9,545 nt of DNA, taken from contig CAMLNA010000155.1 in assembly GCA_946481025.1 (NCBI GenBank), positions 1 through 9,545 of the forward strand, in the 5' to 3' direction. This document shows, one piece after another, positions 7,136-9,545 of this stretch. The number at the start of each line of letters is the position of its first letter. Within the stretch, counting starts at the first letter, position 1. This stretch comes from an uncultured Rivibacter sp. GTDB taxonomy: Bacteria; Pseudomonadota; Gammaproteobacteria; Burkholderiales; Burkholderiaceae. The notes under the pieces are model-generated. The model made no database searches and was not told the DNA's origin. It worked only from the letters and a program-made list of their open reading frames with translations. A program made the position numbers and the translations under genes.

Positions 7136-7879
7136 TCAGTCCTCGTCCCCGAGGTAGACGGCGCGCACCTCGGGTTGCTCGCGGATCTCGTCCGGCGTGC
7201 CGGTGAACATCACGCGGCCGTACACGAGCACGGTGATGCGGTCGGCCAGCGAGAACACGGCTTCCATGTCGTGCTCGACCAGCAGGATGGTGTAGCGGCC
7301 CTTCAGCCCGCGCAGCAACGCGGTGACGGCGACGGACTCCTGCGCACTCATGCCGGCCATCGGCTCGTCGAGCAGCAGGAACTTCGGCTCGGCGGCCAGC
7401 GCCATCGCGAGCTCGAGCTGGCGCCGCTGGCCGTAGGCCAGTTCGCCGGCGGGCACGCCGGCCTGCGTGGCCAGGCCGGCGGCGGCCACGGCCGCCTCGG
7501 CTGCCGCGCGCGCAGGCGCGTCGGCCAGCATCGGTTTCCAGAACTGCCACGCATGCCGCCTGGCGGCCAGGGCGGCGAGCACCGCGTTCTCGGTGACGGT
7601 GAACTCCTCGAAGATCGACGTGATCTGGTACGAGCGCAGCAGCCCGCCGCGGGCGCGCTGGTGCACCGGCAGTGCGCTGACGTCGCGGCCGTCGAAGACG
7701 ACACGGCCTTCGTCGGCCGCCAGTTCGCCGCTGAGCTGGTTGATCAGCGTGGTCTTGCCGGCGCCGTTCGGCCCGATCACCGCGTGCAGCTCGCCGGCGC
7801 GGACGTCGAGCGACACCTGGTCGGTGACCAGCAGCGCGCCGTAGCGCTTCACGAGGCCCTGGGTCTGCAGCGCGGCCAT
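7136..7879 (-). CDS. livG: LivG-type ABC transporter ATPase
   Basis: This 247-aa ATPase has all expected motifs: Walker A GPNGAGKTT (36-44, K42), Q-loop Q85 (RSYQITSIF), signature LAYGQRRQLE (148-157), Walker B FLLLDEP (167-173) and H-loop VEHD (H203). The insertion between the Q-loop and signature, containing WQFWKPM (111-117), and the C-terminal VLVYGRVMFTGTPDEI are typical of LivG. It powers import through LivHM as a heterodimer with LivF. The ATG at 7879 overlaps the livM stop by one base (TGATG), and GGAGG (7886-7890) lies six bases upstream. An adjacent TTG at 7882 is in frame but too close to that site. Because LivF lacks canonical Walker A and H-loop residues, this subunit carries the fully canonical set in the pair. 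Confidence 0.95.
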   Translation of the reverse strand: MAALQTQGLVKRYGALLVTDQVSLDVRAGELHAVIGPNGAGKTTLINQLSGELAADEGRVVFDGRDVSALPVHQRARGGLLRSYQITSIFEEFTVTENAVLAALAARRHAWQFWKPMLADAPARAAAEAAVAAAGLATQAGVPAGELAYGQRRQLELAMALAAEPKFLLLDEPMAGMSAQESVAVTALLRGLKGRYTILLVEHDMEAVFSLADRITVLVYGRVMFTGTPDEIREQPEVRAVYLGDED

Positions 7880-8886
7880 CAAGCGCCTCCTTCACGCACG
7901 GCCTGCGTCGGCGCCACCGGCGCCAGTTGCGCGGCACGAGGCGCCTTCACCGGCCGCTCGATCAGCCCGACGATGCCGCGCCTGCCCACCAGTGCCATCA
8001 ACACGATCAGCGGCCCGAACACCGCCATCCAGTGTTCGGTCAGGCCCTTGAGCACTTCCTCCAGGCCCAGGAAGACCAGCGCCCCCACCAGCGGGCCGAA
8101 CACCGTGCCGATGCCGCCGAGCACCACCATCACGATCAGTTCGCCGGAGAGGGTCCAGGCCATCGTGCTGGGTGAGGCAAAGGCGTTCAGGTTGGCCAGC
8201 AGCAGCCCGGCCGTGCCGCACACCGTGCCCGAGATCACGAAGGCGACGAGCTGCAGGCGCCGCGATTGCAGGCCGATGGCATTGACGCGCCGTGCGTTCT
8301 GGCGGGCACCGCGCAACGCCATCCCGAACGCGGACAGCCGCAGCCGCGCCATCCACACCGTGAGCAGCGCCAGCACCACGAGCGCCGTGCCGTACAGCGC
8401 CGGGGTCGAGCCGAGGTTCAGCATGCCGAAGCGGCTGGTGGCCGCCACCGGCAGGCCGTCGTCGCCGCCGTACTGCTTGAGGCTCACGAACAGGAAATAG
8501 CCCATCTGCGCGAACGCCAGCGTGATCATGATGAAGGCCATGCCGGAGGTGCGCAGGCTGATGGCGCCCACCAGCAGGGCGGTCACGGCGCAAAGGACCA
8601 CGCACAGCGCCAGGTGCAGCCAGCCGCTCTCGATGCCGTGGAAGGCCGGCAGCGCGACCGCATAGCTGCCCAGGCCCATGAACAGCGCATGCCCGAAGCT
8701 GACGAGGCCGCCGTAGCCCAGGGCCAGGTTCAATGCCGAGGCCGCGATCGCATAGATCACGATGCGCGCGAAGAAGGAAGTCCAGAACGGTTGCTCGATG
8801 GCGTTCGCAACGAACGGCACCGCCGCAAGCCCGAGGAACACCAGCCACGGCAACAGGGTTGCCGGGCGCGGGAACGAAGTCGACAT
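7879..8886 (-). CDS. livM: LivM-type ABC transporter permease
   Basis: The 335-aa inner-membrane protein is of usual LivM length. It has about ten hydrophobic segments and family motifs: NLALGYGGLVSFGHALFMG (53-71), the GGDDGLP loop (140-146; LivM proteins commonly have GGTDGL here), the cytoplasmic ATPase-contacting loop around GARQNARRVNAIG (193-205), and VLGGIGTVFGPLVGALV (255-271). With LivH it forms the channel of a periplasmic-binding-protein-dependent importer. The C-terminal tail after residue 310 is Pro/Ala-rich and probably cytoplasmic. AAGGAG (8897-8902) is ten bases before the ATG and overlaps the livH stop codon region, so the two permease genes are packed with a 15-bp gap. Relatives import branched-chain amino acids, amides, urea or aromatic acids; the gene order with a zeta-GST suggests the last, but this is inference. 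Confidence 0.94.
   Translation of the reverse strand: MSTSFPRPATLLPWLVFLGLAAVPFVANAIEQPFWTSFFARIVIYAIAASALNLALGYGGLVSFGHALFMGLGSYAVALPAFHGIESGWLHLALCVVLCAVTALLVGAISLRTSGMAFIMITLAFAQMGYFLFVSLKQYGGDDGLPVAATSRFGMLNLGSTPALYGTALVVLALLTVWMARLRLSAFGMALRGARQNARRVNAIGLQSRRLQLVAFVISGTVCGTAGLLLANLNAFASPSTMAWTLSGELIVMVVLGGIGTVFGPLVGALVFLGLEEVLKGLTEHWMAVFGPLIVLMALVGRRGIVGLIERPVKAPRAAQLAPVAPTQAVREGGA
7886..7890 (-). promoter_or_regulatory. Ribosome binding site of livG within the end of livM
   Basis: GGAGG on the minus strand lies six bases before the ATG at 7879, inside the last codons of livM. It chooses the ATG over the adjacent TTG at 7882. Confidence 0.75.
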
Positions 8887-8901
8887 GTTGAGCCTCTCCT
8901 T

Positions 8902-9545
8902 TCAGCCGTGGCGGGCCGGGAACAGCCCTTGCGGCCGCAGCGCGAGCACGAGCGCCATCAGCAGGTACACGCTCATCGAGGCCAGCGCCGGGCCGGCCGC
9001 GTCGGCCAGCGATCGCTCGGCCACCTGGCGCAGCAGCATGGGCAGGTACACGCGTCCGAGCGTGTCCACCACCCCGACGACGAGCGCTGCGTACAGTGCG
9101 CCGTTCACCGAGCCGATGCCGCCGATGACGATGACCACCAGCGTGGTGATCAGCACCGGCTCGCCCATGCCCGACTGCACCGACAGCAGCGGCCCGGCCA
9201 TCGCCCCGGCCACCCCCGCGAGCATGGCGCCCACGCCGAACAGCATGGCGTTCAGCCGGCCGATGTTCACGCCCAGCGCCGAGACGAGCTGCGGGTTCTG
9301 GGCGCCCGCGCGGATCAGCATGCCCACCCGCGTCATGTGGATCAGCACATGGGAGCCCACGGCCACCAGGATCCCCACCGCGATGATCGCGAAGCGGTAG
9401 GCCGGGTAGCTGAAGCCGAGCAGCTGCACCGTGCCGTTCAGCACTTCGGGCACCTGCACGAACAGCGGCTGCGGCCCCCACACGATGCGCACCAGCTCGT
9501 TGAAGAACATCACGAGCCCGAAGGTCGCGAGCACGTGGTCGAGGT
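8902..9545 (-). CDS. livH: LivH-type ABC transporter permease, N-terminus outside the window
   Basis: About 214 codons of the C-terminal part are present; the frame stays open to the right edge, where it reads LDHVLATFGLVMFFNELVRIVWG, an internal LivH segment. The GTG at 9534 is therefore a valine codon, not a start. Compared with the usual LivH length of about 290-300 residues, roughly 80 N-terminal residues are missing. Visible motifs are the ATPase-contacting loop AGAQNPQLVSALGVNIGRLN and VIVIGGIGSVNGALYAALVVG-type sequence near the end of the transmembrane core, followed by a terminal ALRPQGLFPARHG common to LivH. It pairs with LivM to form the inner-membrane channel. It is the most upstream gene of the operon seen here; a periplasmic binding protein would be expected nearby outside the window. 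Confidence 0.93.
   Translation of the reverse strand, partial: LDHVLATFGLVMFFNELVRIVWGPQPLFVQVPEVLNGTVQLLGFSYPAYRFAIIAVGILVAVGSHVLIHMTRVGMLIRAGAQNPQLVSALGVNIGRLNAMLFGVGAMLAGVAGAMAGPLLSVQSGMGEPVLITTLVVIVIGGIGSVNGALYAALVVGVVDTLGRVYLPMLLRQVAERSLADAAGPALASMSVYLLMALVLALRPQGLFPARHG

Noticed and set aside
7880..7882. TTG as the livG start
   Set aside because: It is directly next to an ATG at 7879 that has a better-spaced GGAGG and forms the TGATG junction with livM.

Overview
The window looks like a chromosomal segment of a Gram-negative betaproteobacterium, most likely Burkholderiales (Comamonadaceae or a relative). The DNA is very GC-rich, codons strongly prefer G or C in third position, and the gene families (LivFGMH-type ABC transporter, zeta-class glutathione transferase, salicylyl-CoA hydroxylase-type flavoprotein, LysR next to an MFS pump) are typical of that order. 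The lineage is inferred from gene content and style, not from a marker gene. I see no rRNA, tRNA, CRISPR array, insertion sequence or prophage gene.

Layout. (1) At the left edge, on the minus strand, is the N-terminus of an FAD-dependent aromatic-CoA hydroxylase. Its promoter is clear and is built from two 15-bp-spaced repeats with an overlapping dyad that resembles a MarR-type operator. (2) On the plus strand follow a DUF2231 membrane protein and a 12-TM-type ion-transporter-superfamily (SLC13/ArsB-like) permease. (3) Between the convergent permease and aldo/keto reductase genes lies an 83-bp palindromic repeat element whose arms are made of 9-nt units. (4) On the minus strand, an MFS exporter and an aldo/keto reductase are translationally coupled. 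They diverge from a LysR-type regulator on the plus strand, and a perfect 7-bp-arm dyad lies in the intergenic gap. (5) From the right edge, a minus-strand operon runs livH (partial), livM, livG, livF, a maleylacetoacetate/maleylpyruvate isomerase-type GST and a 78-aa protein of unknown function that starts with GTG. Junctions are short or overlapping throughout.

How it fits together. The LivHMGF-type importer plus a zeta-class isomerase suggests uptake and ring-cleavage catabolism of an aromatic acid. If the GST is a maleylpyruvate isomerase, it would act downstream of gentisate, and gentisate can be formed via salicylyl-CoA 5-hydroxylation, the likely activity of the enzyme at the opposite edge. 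The two ends may therefore belong to one catabolic theme interrupted by unrelated genes; this is inference, because the dioxygenase and hydrolase are not in the window.

Most of the window is ordinary. The points that deserve a second look are the 9-nt-unit palindrome, the repeat-built promoter/operator, the LivF-type ATPase with Arg in place of the Walker A Lys and Lys in the H-loop position, and the small conserved-looking protein at the end of the transporter operon.
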